The position numbers and the translations under genes were made by a program. From Siphonodentalium dalli (Eukaryota > Mollusca > Scaphopoda > Gadilida > Siphonodentaliidae): DNA of 64,000 nt. Below the pieces are notes generated by a model. That model searched no databases. It was not told the origin of the DNA and worked only from the letters and a program-made list of their open reading frames with translations. The stretch is taken from assembly GCA_032622095.1 (NCBI GenBank), contig CP136069.1:122624126-122688125 (forward strand), written 5' to 3'. The first letter of the stretch is position 1. Every line of letters starts with the position of its first letter. Shown one piece after another: positions 23,808-37,173 of the stretch.

Positions 23808-24652
23808 TCTCTTCTATATATTTTGAGAACTCCGTGTATTCGAGAGATAGCCCACACCCTCCGGACCTCAATGATATGATCGTGAATGAGTATTGATATA
23901 CCCCACTAAACTTTGACAAACACCAGTAATGGTGTGTAGATCATTTACATATATCTCCTATATATTTTGATACAATCTATCTAATTTACATATCTCTCTT
24001 ATATATTTATGTTTGTGTGTGTGTTGTACTTCATACAAATCTACGATTCTCGACCGACCGGGACGAAACTTGGTACGTGTGTGTAGTTTGACCAGGCGGT
24101 GGTCGTTGTCGTATTGGCGAGCCCGTGCGACGCCCGTGCAGCGCATGCGCAGACGAGATCTCGGAAACTGGTGGAGCTATCGACTTGAAATTTGCTATGT
24201 GAATGTATCTTGCGCCGGGTACAAATTTTATCGGGTCGCCGAGCCCGTGCGACGCACGTGCATGCGCAGACGAGATCTCGGAAACGGGTGGAGCTATCGA
24301 CTTGAAATTTGGTATGTGAATGTATCTTGCGCCGGGTACAAATTTTATCGGGTCGCCGAGCCCGTGCGACGCCCGTGCAGCGCATGCGCTGACGAGATCT
24401 CGGAAACGGGTGGAGCTATCGACTTGAAATTTGCTATGTGAATGTATCTTGCGCCGGGCACAAATTTTATCGGGTCGCCGAGCCCGTACGACGCCAGACC
24501 AGATCAGACCAGATCAGACCAGATCTCGGAAACGGGTGGAGCTACCGGGTACAAATTTTTCTTATTGAAAAGCGTGGAGCTAAAAATTAAAAAAATATAT
24601 ATATAAAATGTCATGTTTCGGACAAGCCGCCGGTGGCGGGCTAACCTGCTAG
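23808..24652 (+). mobile_element. Helitron-like unit B1
   Basis: It starts TCTCTTCTATATATTTTGAG and ends with CCGCC-GGT-GGCGG then GCTAACCTGCTAG. It contains several copies of the 122-bp block. A second start-like word (TCTCCTATATATTTTG at about 23955) suggests a nested older end. It is the partner of 38287-39096. Confidence 0.75.
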
Positions 24653-25701
24653 TCTATCTATACTATATATTTTGAGACTTCGTATATATGTACTTCATAG
24701 AATCCAAAACGCGTGTAGAGATTGAGCTCAAACTTCCTATGTAAGTGTCAAATCCCACCGACACGACCGTGGTCGCGGTTTAGAGAAGCTCAGAGCACCC
24801 GTTCTCCAATCTCAAATCACCGCAAAGGCACGGCGGGGGTTAATCAAGTGATTATTTAATGAGCGTTTGTTTTTGACGCATCTCTATAAAGAGCGTCTGT
24901 TTCCCATTCAACGTTATTCGCATCTGCAGAGTTATACGGGAACGCAAACGTTATCGCTCGAAATTTATTCCCTGCGAGCACGGATGGCGCGCTTTGTTTT
25001 TTAGTATATACCTTCGGTATATACCGAAATCATCCCAGATAATCACGAATATAGCATCAGATTTCTCCCCAGATATACCGTTATAAAGCTACTGGAATCT
25101 GCCAATCTACGGGAAATTCCAGGGAATGCCGATTGAGCTCAAACTTGCTACCTACGGGAAGTGTCATATATATGAGTGTGTCCTTTATAGACTCGAACCG
25201 ATTGAGCTCAAACTTGCTAAATAAGAAAATAGCCCCCAAGCCGTAAATATCAACAACAACGATATTACTAAATACACGTTTTCGGCAATGTGAGAGTTTT
25301 CGGGGAGCCGTGATGCCAACAACGACGACCCGAAGACAGATTTCCCGACGGGAAGCGTTTGTTTTAAATTCAATGCAATGTTATCGTAGAGAGATTTCAT
25401 GAAACAAAGAATGCGTTGTCTGTCGTTCCTAGGAAGGGGGGATTTCTACGGGTAATTTTTTCCGCCAGAAACAACAAAATTAATTAAAACAATTTACAAT
25501 TTAATTAAAACAATTTAAAATTAAAAAAAATTAACAATAAAAAAACAATTCAGAAACAAAATATATTAAATTTAAAAAACATTAAATTCATATTCAAAAA
25601 TAAAAAACAAAAATAAATAAAAACAAAATAATTACAAAAATGTCATGTTTCTGAAACAAAGCCATGGGACGAATGCCGCCAGTGGCGGGCTAACCTGCTA
25701 G
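24653..25701 (+). mobile_element. Helitron-like unit C1
   Basis: It starts TCTATCTATACTATATATTT and ends CCGCC-AGT-GGCGG, GCTAACCTGCTAG. It shares its interior with the C units at 37174 and 39097 but differs by several indels. The last third is an A/T-rich (AATTAAAAC)n-like stretch. Open frames inside are not conserved. Confidence 0.75.
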
Positions 25702-26849
25702 TCTATCTATACTATATATTTTGAGACTTCGTATATATGTATGTGTGTGTGTACTTCATAGAATCCAAAACGCGTGTAAAGATTGATCTCAAACTTCCTA
25801 TGTAAGTGTCAAATACCACCGACACGACCGTGGTCGCGGTTTAGAAAAGCTCAGAGCACCCGTTCTCCACTCCCATTCATCAAAATCAGCTCAAACGGCA
25901 CGGTCGGGGTTACTAACGTCATTATATATATATATGAAGTCAGAGTCTCCAGAGTTATACCGGAACAAACACGTGTTTACGTCGTCTTGGGGGACCACGA
26001 TGGGAGTCTGACTTCAATGCAATGTTATCGCTCGAAACACGTGTTTACTTCGTGTTGAGGTTCACGATGGGAGTCTGACAATTGTTATCGCTCGAAATAG
26101 TACAACGGCTGGACAGATTGAGCTCAAACTTCCCATCTAGAGGTAAACTCCCACGTACGATGTCGTACACGCGTTTTCCAGAAGCTCCGAGCACCCGTAC
26201 TCCACTCCCAGTCATTAAAATCAGCTCAAACGGCACGGCCGTGGTTAATAACGTCATTATATATATATATGAAGTCAGAGTCTCCAGAGTTATACGGGAA
26301 CAAACACGTGTTTACGTCGTCTTGGGGGTCCACGATGGGAGTCTGACTTCAATGCAATGTTATCGCTCGAAACACGTGTTTACTTCGTGTTGAGGTTCAC
26401 GATGGGAGTCTGACAATTGTTATCGCTCGAAATAGTACATTAGGACGGGTACGAAATGCATTTATCTCGATTAAAAAGGCAGATCTCGGAAACGGGTGGA
26501 GCTATCGACTTGAAAATTGCAATGTGAATGTATCTTGCGCCGGGTACAAATTTTATCGGGTCGCCGAGCCCATGCGACGCCCGTGCAGCGCATGCGCAGA
26601 CGAGATATCGCAAACGGGTGGAGCTATCGACTTGAAATTTGCTATGTGAATGTATCTTGGGCCGGGTACAAATTTGATCGGGTCGCCGAGCCCGTGCGAA
26701 GCCAACTTCGCGCATGCGCAGACCAGATCTCGGAAACGGGTGGAGCTACCGGGTACAATTTTTTCTTATTGAAACGCGTGGAGCTAAAAATAAAAAAAAA
26801 ATATAAACAATGTTTCGGACAAGCCGCCGGTGGCGGGCTAACCTGCTAG
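25702..26849 (+). mobile_element. Helitron D unit 1
   Basis: 1148 bp, 2 CTAT. Private change GGGTTACTAACG (others GGGTTAATAACG). It shares GTACTCCACTC with unit 10 and GATATCGCAAAC with units 2 and 7. Confidence 0.8.
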
Positions 26850-28001
26850 TCTATCTATCTATACTATATATTTTGAGACTTCGTATATATGTATGTGTGT
26901 GTGTACTTCATAGAATCCAAAACGCGTGTAAAGATTGATCTCAAACTTCCTATGTAAGTGTCAAATACCACCGACACGACCGTGGTCGCGGTTTAGAAAA
27001 GCTCAGAGCACCCGTTCTCCACTCCCATTCATCAAAATCAGCTCAAACGGCACGGTCGGGGTTAATAACGTCATTATATATATATATGAAGTCAGAGTCT
27101 CCAGAGTTATACCGGAACAAACACGTGTTTACGTCGTCTTGGGGGACCACGATGGGAGTCTGACTTCAATGCAATGTTATCGCTCGAAACACGTGTTTAC
27201 TTCGTGTTGAGGTTCACGATGGGAGTCTGACAATTGTTATCGCTCGAAATAGTACAACGGCTGGACAGATTGAGCTCAAACTTCCCATCTAGAGGTAAAC
27301 TCCCACGTACGATGTCGTACACGCGTTTTCCAGAAGCTCCGAGCACCCGTACGCCACTCCCAGTCATTAAAATCAGCTCAAACGGCACGGCCGTGGTTAA
27401 TAACGTCATTATATATATATATGAAGTCAGAGTCTCCAGAGTTATACGGGAACAAACACGTGTTTACGTCGTCTTGGGGGTCCACGATGGGAGTCTGACT
27501 TCAATGCAATGTTATCGCTCGAAACACGTGTTTACTTCGTGTTGAGGTTCACGATGGGAGTCTGACAATTGTTATCGCTCGAAATAGTACATTAGGACGG
27601 GTACGAAATGCATTTATCTCGATTAAAAAGGCAGATCTCGGAAACGGGTGGAGCTATCGACTTGAAAATTGCAATGTGAATGTATCTTGCGCCGGGTACA
27701 AATTTTATCGGGTCGCCGAGCCCATGCGACGCCCGTGCAGCGCATGCGCAGACGAGATATCGCAAACGGGTGGAGCTATCGACTTGAAATTTGCTATGTG
27801 AATGTATCTTGGGCCGGGTACAAATTTGATCGGGTCGCCGAGCCCGTGCGAAGCCAACTTCGCGCATGCGCAGACCAGATCTCGGAAACGGGTGGAGCTA
27901 CCGGGTACAATTTTTTCTTATTGAAACGCGTGGAGCTAAAAATAAAAAAAAAATATAAACAATGTTTCGGACAAGCCGCCGGTGGCGGGCTAACCTGCTA
28001 G
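26850..28001 (+). mobile_element. Helitron D unit 2
   Basis: 1152 bp, 3 CTAT. Carries GATATCGCAAAC, as units 1 and 7. Confidence 0.8.
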
Positions 28002-29153
28002 TCTATCTATCTATACTATATATTTTGAGACTTCGTATATATGTATGTGTGTGTGTACTTCATAGAATCCAAAACGCGTGTAAAGATTGATCTCAAACTT
28101 CCTATGTAAGTGTCAAATACCACCGACACGACCGTGGTCGCGGTTTAGAAAAGCTCAGAGCACCCGTTCTCCACTCCCATTCATCAAAATCAGCTCAAAC
28201 GGCACGGTCGGGGTTAATAACGTCATTATATATATATATGAAGTCAGAGTCTCCAGAGTTATACCGGAACAAACACGTGTTTACGTCGTCTTGGGGGACC
28301 ACGATGGGAGTCTGACTTCAATGCAATGTTATCGCTCGAAACACGTGTTTACTTCGTGTTGAGGTTCACGATGGGAGTCTGACAATTGTTATCGCTCGAA
28401 ATAGTACAACGGCTGGACAGATTGAGCTCAAACTTCCCATCTAGAGGTAAACTCCCACGTACGATGTCGTACACGCGTTTTCCAGAAGCTCCGAGCACCC
28501 GTACGCCACTCCCAGTCATTAAAATCAGCTCAAACGGCACGGCCGTGGTTAATAACGTCATTATATATATATATGAAGTCAGAGTCTCCAGAGTTATACG
28601 GGAACAAACACGTGTTTACGTCGTCTTGGGGGTCCACGATGGGAGTCTGACTTCAATGCAATGTTATCGCTCGAAACACGTGTTTACTTCGTGTTGAGGT
28701 TCACGATGGGAGTCTGACAATTGTTATCGCTCGAAATAGTACATTAGGACGGGTACGAAATGCATTTATCTCGATTAAAAAGGCAGATCTCGGAAACGGG
28801 TGGAGCTATCGACTTGAAAATTGCAATGTGAATGTATCTTGCGCCGGGTACAAATTTTATCGGGTCGCCGAGCCCATGCGACGCCCGTGCAGCGCATGCG
28901 CAGACGAGATATCGGAAACGGGTGGAGCTATCGACTTGAAATTTGCTATGTGAATGTATCTTGGGCCGGGTACAAATTTGATCGGGTCGCCGAGCCCGTG
29001 CGAAGCCAACTTCGCGCATGCGCAGACCAGATCTCGGAAACGGGTGGAGCTACCGGGTACAATTTTTTCTTATTGAAACGCGTGGAGCTAAAAATAAAAA
29101 AAAAATATAAACAATGTTTCGGACAAGCCGCCGGTGGCGGGCTAACCTGCTAG
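28002..29153 (+). mobile_element. Helitron D unit 3
   Basis: 1152 bp, 3 CTAT. Consensus GATATCGGAAAC and GTACGCCACTC. Confidence 0.8.
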
Positions 29154-30305
29154 TCTATCTATCTATACTATATATTTTGAGACTTCGTATATATGTATGT
29201 GTGTGTGTACTTCATAGAATCCAAAACGCGTGTAAAGATTGATCTCAAACTTCCTATGTAAGTGTCAAATACCACCGACACGACCGTGGTCGCGGTTTAG
29301 AAAAGCTCAGAGCACCCGTTCTCCACTCCCATTCATCAAAATCAGCTCAAACGGCACGGTCGGGGTTAATAACGTCATTATATATATATATGAAGTCAGA
29401 GTCTCCAGAGTTATACCGGAACAAACACGTGTTTACGTCGTCTTGGGGGACCACGATGGGAGTCTGACTTCAATGCAATGTTATCGCTCGAAACACGTGT
29501 TTACTTCGTGTTGAGGTTCACGATGGGAGTCTGACAATTGTTATCGCTCGAAATAGTACAACGGCTGGACAGATTGAGCTCAAACTTCCCATCTAGAGGT
29601 AAACTCCCACGTACGATGTCGTACACGCGTTTTCCAGAAGCTCCGAGCACCCGTACGCCACTCCCAGTCATTAAAATCAGCTCAAACGGCACGGCCGTGG
29701 TTAATAACGTCATTATATATATATATGAAGTCAGAGTCTCCAGAGTTATACGGGAACAAACACGTGTTTACGTCGTCTTGGGGGTCCACGATGGGAGTCT
29801 GACTTCAATGCAATGTTATCGCTCGAAACACGTGTTTACTTCGTGTTGAGGTTCACGATGGGAGTCTGACAATTGTTATCGCTCGAAATAGTACATTAGG
29901 ACGGGTACGAAATGCATTTATCTCGATTAAAAAGGCAGATCTCGGAAACGGGTGGAGCTATCGACTTGAAAATTGCAATGTGAATGTATCTTGCGCCGGG
30001 TACAAATTTTATCGGGTCGCCGAGCCCATGCGACGCCCGTGCAGCGCATGCGCAGACGAGATATCGGAAACGGGTGGAGCTATCGACTTGAAATTTGCTA
30101 TGTGAATGTATCTTGGGCCGGGTACAAATTTGATCGGGTCGCCGAGCCCGTGCGAAGCCAACTTCGCGCATGCGCAGACCAGATCTCGGAAACGGGTGGA
30201 GCTACCGGGTACAATTTTTTCTTATTGAAACGCGTGGAGCTAAAAATAAAAAAAAAATATAAACAATGTTTCGGACAAGCCGCCGGTGGCGGGCTAACCT
30301 GCTAG
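29154..30305 (+). mobile_element. Helitron D unit 4
   Basis: 1152 bp, 3 CTAT. Consensus at all diagnostic sites noted. Confidence 0.8.
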
Positions 30306-31457
30306 TCTATCTATCTATACTATATATTTTGAGACTTCGTATATATGTATGTGTGTGTGTACTTCATAGAATCCAAAACGCGTGTAAAGATTGATCTCAA
30401 ACTTCCTATGTAAGTGTCAAATACCACCGACACGACCGTGGTCGCGGTTTAGAAAAGCTCAGAGCACCCGTTCTCCACTCCCATTCATCAAAATCAGCTC
30501 AAACGGCACGGTCGGGGTTAATAACGTCATTATATATATATATGAAGTCAGAGTCTCCAGAGTTATACCGGAACAAACACGTGTTTACGTCGTCTTGGGG
30601 GACCACGATGGGAGTCTGACTTCAATGCAATGTTATCGCTCGAAACACGTGTTTACTTCGTGTTGAGGTTCACGATGGGAGTCTGACAATTGTTATCGCT
30701 CGAAATAGTACAACGGCTGGACAGATTGAGCTCAAACTTCCCATCTAGAGGTAAACTCCCACGTACGATGTCGTACACGCGTTTTCCAGAAGCTCCGAGC
30801 ACCCGTACGCCACTCCCAGTCATTAAAATCAGCTCAAACGGCACGGCCGTGGTTAATAACGTCATTATATATATATATGAAGTCAGAGTCTCCAGAGTTA
30901 TACGGGAACAAACACGTGTTTACGTCGTCTTGGGGGTCCACGATGGGAGTCTGACTTCAATGCAATGTTATCGCTCGAAACACGTGTTTACTTCGTGTTG
31001 AGGTTCACGATGGGAGTCTGACAATTGTTATCGCTCGAAATAGTACATTAGGACGGGTACGAAATGCATTTATCTCGATTAAAAAGGCAGATCTCGGAAA
31101 CGGGTGGAGCTATCGACTTGAAAATTGCAATGTGAATGTATCTTGCGCCGGGTACAAATTTTATCGGGTCGCCGAGCCCATGCGACGCCCGTGCAGCGCA
31201 TGCGCAGACGAGATATCGGAAACGGGTGGAGCTATCGACTTGAAATTTGCTATGTGAATGTATCTTGGGCCGGGTACAAATTTGATCGGGTCGCCGAGCC
31301 CGTGCGAAGCCAACTTCGCGCATGCGCAGACCAGATCTCGGAAACGGGTGGAGCTACCGGGTACAATTTTTTCTTATTGAAACGCGTGGAGCTAAAAATA
31401 AAAAAAAAATATAAACAATGTTTCGGACAAGCCGCCGGTGGCGGGCTAACCTGCTAG
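30306..31457 (+). mobile_element. Helitron D unit 5
   Basis: 1152 bp, 3 CTAT. Consensus at all diagnostic sites noted. Confidence 0.8.
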
Positions 31458-32597
31458 TACTATATATTTTGAGACTTCGTATATATGTATGTGTGTGTGT
31501 ACTTCATAGAATCCAAAACGCGTGTAAAGATTGATCTCAAACTTCCTATGTAAGTGTCAAATACCACCGACACGACCGTGGTCGCGGTTTAGAAAAGCTC
31601 AGAGCACCCGTTCTCCACTCCCATTCATCAAAATCAGCTCAAACGGCACGGTCGGGGTTAATAACGTCATTATATATATATATGAAGTCAGAGTCTCCAG
31701 AGTTATACCGGAACAAACACGTGTTTACGTCGTCTTGGGGGACCACGATGGGAGTCTGACTTCAATGCAATGTTATCGCTCGAAACACGTGTTTACTTCG
31801 TGTTGAGGTTCACGATGGGAGTCTGACAATTGTTATCGCTCGAAATAGTACAACGGCTGGACAGATTGAGCTCAAACTTCCCATCTAGAGGTAAACTCCC
31901 ACGTACGATGTCGTACACGCGTTTTCCAGAAGCTCCGAGCACCCGTACGCCACTCCCAGTCATTAAAATCAGCTCAAACGGCACGGCCGTGGTTAATAAC
32001 GTCATTATATATATATATGAAGTCAGAGTCTCCAGAGTTATACGGGAACAAACACGTGTTTACGTCGTCTTGGGGGTCCACGATGGGAGTCTGACTTCAA
32101 TGCAATGTTATCGCTCGAAACACGTGTTTACTTCGTGTTGAGGTTCACGATGGGAGTCTGACAATTGTTATCGCTCGAAATAGTACATTAGGACGGGTAC
32201 GAAATGCATTTATCTCGATTAAAAAGGCAGATCTCGGAAACGGGTGGAGCTATCGACTTGAAAATTGCAATGTGAATGTATCTTGCGCCGGGTACAAATT
32301 TTATCGGGTCGCCGAGCCCATGCGACGCCCGTGCAGCGCATGCGCAGACGAGATATCGGAAACGGGTGGAGCTATCGACTTGAAATTTGCTATGTGAATG
32401 TATCTTGGGCCGGGTACAAATTTGATCGGGTCGCCGAGCCCGTGCGAAGCCAACTTCGCGCATGCGCAGACCAGATCTCGGAAACGGGTGGAGCTACCGG
32501 GTACAATTTTTTCTTATTGAAACGCGTGGAGCTAAAAATAAAAAAAAAATATAAACAATGTTTCGGACAAGCCGCCGGTGGCGGGCTAACCTGCTAG
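31458..32597 (+). mobile_element. Helitron D unit 6
   Basis: 1140 bp, 0 CTAT: the junction is CTAG|TACTATATATTTTG, so the canonical 5' TC is missing. Confidence 0.8.
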
Positions 32598-33737
32598 TAC
32601 TATATATTTTGAGACTTCGTATATATGTATGTGTGTGTGTACTTCATAGAATCCAAAACGCGTGTAAAGATTGATCTCAAACTTCCTATGTAAGTGTCAA
32701 ATACCACCGACACGACCGTGGTCGCGGTTTAGAAAAGCTCAGAGCACCCGTTCTCCACTCCCATTCATCAAAATCAGCTCAAACGGCACGGTCGGGGTTA
32801 ATAACGTCATTATATATATATATGAAGTCAGAGTCTCCAGAGTTATACCGGAACAAACACGTGTTTACGTCGTCTTGGGGGACCACGATGGGAGTCTGAC
32901 TTCAATGCAATGTTATCGCTCGAAACACGTGTTTACTTCGTGTTGAGGTTCACGATGGGAGTCTGACAATTGTTATCGCTCGAAATAGTACAACGGCTGG
33001 ACAGATTGAGCTCAAACTTCCCATCTAGAGGTAAACTCCCACGTACGATGTCGTACACGCGTTTTCCAGAAGCTCCGAGCACCCGTACGCCACTCCCAGT
33101 CATTAAAATCAGCTCAAACGGCACGGCCGTGGTTAATAACGTCATTATATATATATATGAAGTCAGAGTCTCCAGAGTTATACGGGAACAAACACGTGTT
33201 TACGTCGTCTTGGGGGTCCACGATGGGAGTCTGACTTCAATGCAATGTTATCGCTCGAAACACGTGTTTACTTCGTGTTGAGGTTCACGATGGGAGTCTG
33301 ACAATTGTTATCGCTCGAAATAGTACATTAGGACGGGTACGAAATGCATTTATCTCGATTAAAAAGGCAGATCTCGGAAACGGGTGGAGCTATCGACTTG
33401 AAAATTGCAATGTGAATGTATCTTGCGCCGGGTACAAATTTTATCGGGTCGCCGAGCCCATGCGACGCCCGTGCAGCGCATGCGCAGACGAGATATCGCA
33501 AACGGGTGGAGCTATCGACTTGAAATTTGCTATGTGAATGTATCTTGGGCCGGGTACAAATTTGATCGGGTCGCCGAGCCCGTGCGAAGCCAACTTCGCG
33601 CATGCGCAGACCAGATCTCGGAAACGGGTGGAGCTACCGGGTACAATTTTTTCTTATTGAAACGCGTGGAGCTAAAAATAAAAAAAAAATATAAACAATG
33701 TTTCGGACAAGCCGCCGGTGGCGGGCTAACCTGCTAG
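32598..33737 (+). mobile_element. Helitron D unit 7
   Basis: 1140 bp, 0 CTAT. Carries the GATATCGCAAAC variant of units 1 and 2, five units away from unit 2. Confidence 0.8.
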
Positions 33738-34885
33738 TCTATCTATACTATATATTTTGAGACTTCGTATATATGTATGTGTGTGTGTACTTCATAGAAT
33801 CCAAAACGCGTGTAAAGATTGATCTCAAACTTCCTATGTAAGTGTCAAATACCACCGACACGACCGTGGTCGCGGTTTAGAAAAGCTCAGAGCACCCGTT
33901 CTCCACTCCCATTCATCAAAATCAGCTCAAACGGCACGGTCGGGGTTAATAACGTCATTATATATATATATGAAGTCAGAGTCTCCAGAGTTATACCGGA
34001 ACAAACACGTGTTTACGTCGTCTTGGGGGACCACGATGGGAGTCTGACTTCAATGCAATGTTATCGCTCGAAACACGTGTTTACTTCGTGTTGAGGTTCA
34101 CGATGGGAGTCTGACAATTGTTATCGCTCGAAATAGTACAACGGCTGGACAGATTGAGCTCAAACTTCCCATCTAGAGGTAAACTCCCACGTACGATGTC
34201 GTACACGCGTTTTCCAGAAGCTCCGAGCACCCGTACGCCACTCCCAGTCATTAAAATCAGCTCAAACGGCACGGCCGTGGTTAATAACGTCATTATATAT
34301 ATATATGAAGTCAGAGTCTCCAGAGTTATACGGGAACAAACACGTGTTTACGTCGTCTTGGGGGTCCACGATGGGAGTCTGACTTCAATGCAATGTTATC
34401 GCTCGAAACACGTGTTTACTTCGTGTTGAGGTTCACGATGGGAGTCTGACAATTGTTATCGCTCGAAATAGTACATTAGGACGGGTACGAAATGCATTTA
34501 TCTCGATTAAAAAGGCAGATCTCGGAAACGGGTGGAGCTATCGACTTGAAAATTGCAATGTGAATGTATCTTGCGCCGGGTACAAATTTTATCGGGTCGC
34601 CGAGCCCATGCGACGCCCGTGCAGCGCATGCGCAGACGAGATATCGGAAACGGGTGGAGCTATCGACTTGAAATTTGCTATGTGAATGTATCTTGGGCCG
34701 GGTACAAATTTGATCGGGTCGCCGAGCCCGTGCGAAGCCAACTTCGCGCATGCGCAGACCAGATCTCGGAAACGGGTGGAGCTACCGGGTACAATTTTTT
34801 CTTATTGAAACGCGTGGAGCTAAAAATAAAAAAAAAATATAAACAATGTTTCGGACAAGCCGCCGGTGGCGGGCTAACCTGCTAG
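33738..34885 (+). mobile_element. Helitron D unit 8
   Basis: 1148 bp, 2 CTAT. Consensus at the diagnostic sites. Confidence 0.8.
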
Positions 34886-36029
34886 TCTATACTATATATT
34901 TTGAGACTTCGTATATATGTATGTGTGTGTGTACTTCATAGAATCCAAAACGCGTGTAAAGATTGATCTCAAACTTCCTATGTAAGTGTCAAATACCACC
35001 GACACGACCGTGGTCGCGGTTTAGAAAAGCTCAGAGCACCCGTTCTCCACTCACATTCATCAAAATCAGCTCAAACGGCACGGTCGGGGTTAATAACGTC
35101 ATTATATATATATATGAAGTCAGAGTCTCCAGAGTTATACCGGAACAAACACGTGTTTACGTCGTCTTGGGGGACCACGATGGGAGTCTGACTTCAATGC
35201 AATGTTATCGCTCGAAACACGTGTTTACTTCGTGTTGAGGTTCACGATGGGAGTCTGACAATTGTTATCGCTCGAAATAGTACAACGGCTGGACAGATTG
35301 AGCTCAAACTTCCCATCTAGAGGTAAACTCCCACGTACGATGTCGTACACGCGTTTTCCAGAAGCTCCGAGCACCCGTACGCCACTCCCAGTCATTAAAA
35401 TCAGCTCAAACGGCACGGCCGTGGTTAATAACGTCATTATATATATATATGAAGTCAGAGTCTCCAGAGTTATACGGGAACAAACACGTGTTTACGTCGT
35501 CTTGGGGGTCCACGATGGGAGTCTGACTTCAATGCAATGTTATCGCTCGAAACACGTGTTTACTTCGTGTTGAGGTTCACGATGGGAGTCTGACAATTGT
35601 TATCGCTCGAAATAGTACATTAGGACGGGTACGAAATGCATTTATCTCGATTAAAAAGGCAGATCTCGGAAACGGGTGGAGCTATCGACTTGAAAATTGC
35701 AATGTGAATGTATCTTGCGCCGGGTACAAATTTTATCGGGTCGCCGAGCCCATGCGACGCCCGTGCAGCGCATGCGCAGACGAGATATCGGAAACGGGTG
35801 GAGCTATCGACTTGAAATTTGCTATGTGAATGTATCTTGGGCCGGGTACAAATTTGATCGGGTCGCCGAGCCCGTGCGAAGCCAACTTCGCGCATGCGCA
35901 GACCAGATCTCGGAAACGGGTGGAGCTACCGGGTACAATTTTTTCTTATTGAAACGCGTGGAGCTAAAAATAAAAAAAAAATATAAACAATGTTTCGGAC
36001 AAGCCGCCGGTGGCGGGCTAACCTGCTAG
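34886..36029 (+). mobile_element. Helitron D unit 9
   Basis: 1144 bp, 1 CTAT. Private change CTCACATTCAT (others CTCCCATTCAT). Confidence 0.8.
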
Positions 36030-37173
36030 TCTATACTATATATTTTGAGACTTCGTATATATGTATGTGTGTGTGTACTTCATAGAATCCAAAACGCGTG
36101 TAAAGATTGATCTCAAACTTCCTATGTAAGTGTCAAATACCACCGACACGACCGTGGTCGCGGTTTAGAAAAGCTCAGAGCACCCGTTCTCCACTCCCAT
36201 TCATCAAAATCAGCTCAAACGGCACGGTCGGGGTTAATAACGTCATTATATATATATATGAAGTCAGAGTCTCCAGAGTTATACCGGAACAAACACGTGT
36301 TTACGTCGTCTTGGGGGACCACGATGGGAGTCTGACTTCAATGCAATGTTATCGCTCGAAACACGTGTTTACTTCGTGTTGAGGTTCACGATGGGAGTCT
36401 GACAATTGTTATCGCTCGAAATAGTACAACGGCTGGACAGATTGAGCTCAAACTTCCCATCTAGAGGTAAACTCCCACGTACGATGTCGTACACGCGTTT
36501 TCCAGAAGCTCCGAGCACCCGTACTCCACTCCCAGTCATTAAAATCAGCTCAAACGGCACGGCCGTGGTTAATAACGTCATTATATATATATATGAAGTC
36601 AGAGTCTCCAGAGTTATACGGGAACAAACACGTGTTTACGTCGTCTTGGGGGTCCACGATGGGAGTCTGACTTCAATGCAATGTTATCGCTCGAAACACG
36701 TGTTTACTTCGTGTTGAGGTTCACGATGGGAGTCTGACAATTGTTATCGCTCGAAATAGTACATTAGGACGGGTACGAAATGCATTTATCTCGATTAAAA
36801 AGGCAGATCTCGGAAACGGGTGGAGCTATCGACTTGAAAATTGCAATGTGAATGTATCTTGCGCCGGGTACAAATTTTATCGGGTCGCCGAGCCCATGCG
36901 ACGCCCGTGCAGCGCATGCGCAGACGAGATATCGGAAACGGGTGGAGCTATCGACTTGAAATTTGCTATGTGAATGTATCTTGGGCCGGGTACAAATTTG
37001 ATCGGGTCGCCGAGCCCGTGCGAAGCCAACTTCGCGCATGCGCAGACCAGATCTCGGAAACGGGTGGAGCTACCGGGTACAATTTTTTCTTATTGAAACG
37101 CGTGGAGCTAAAAATAAAAAAAAAATATAAACAATGTTTCGGACAAGCCGCCGGTGGCGGGCTAACCTGCTAG
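36030..37173 (+). mobile_element. Helitron D unit 10
   Basis: 1144 bp, 1 CTAT. Shares GTACTCCACTC only with unit 1, the opposite edge of the array. Confidence 0.8.

Larger units (their letters stand above)
25702..37173 (+). repeat. Satellite-like array: ten near-identical 1.14-kb Helitron D units
   Basis: The unit ends (CTAG) are at 26849, 28001, 29153, 30305, 31457, 32597, 33737, 34885, 36029 and 37173. The lengths are 1148, 1152, 1152, 1152, 1152, 1140, 1140, 1148, 1144 and 1144. The 1140-bp body does not change length. The difference is the number of CTAT repeats (0-3) between CTAG|T and ACTATATATTTTGAG. Each unit holds an internal 335-bp dimer (two GAAGTCAGAGTCTCC blocks, four AAACACGTGTTTAC words) and then two copies of the 122-bp block. 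The short frames that repeat in every unit (70-110 codons) overlap one another on both strands and run into the Helitron terminus, so they are not genes. Confidence 0.9.

Noticed and set aside
25783-37173. Repeated open frames of 70-110 codons in every D unit as a tandem gene family
   Set aside because: Frames overlap one another on both strands, contain (TA)n-encoded IYIYE runs, and the longest ends in the Helitron CTAG itself. Their conservation is explained by DNA-level identity of the units.
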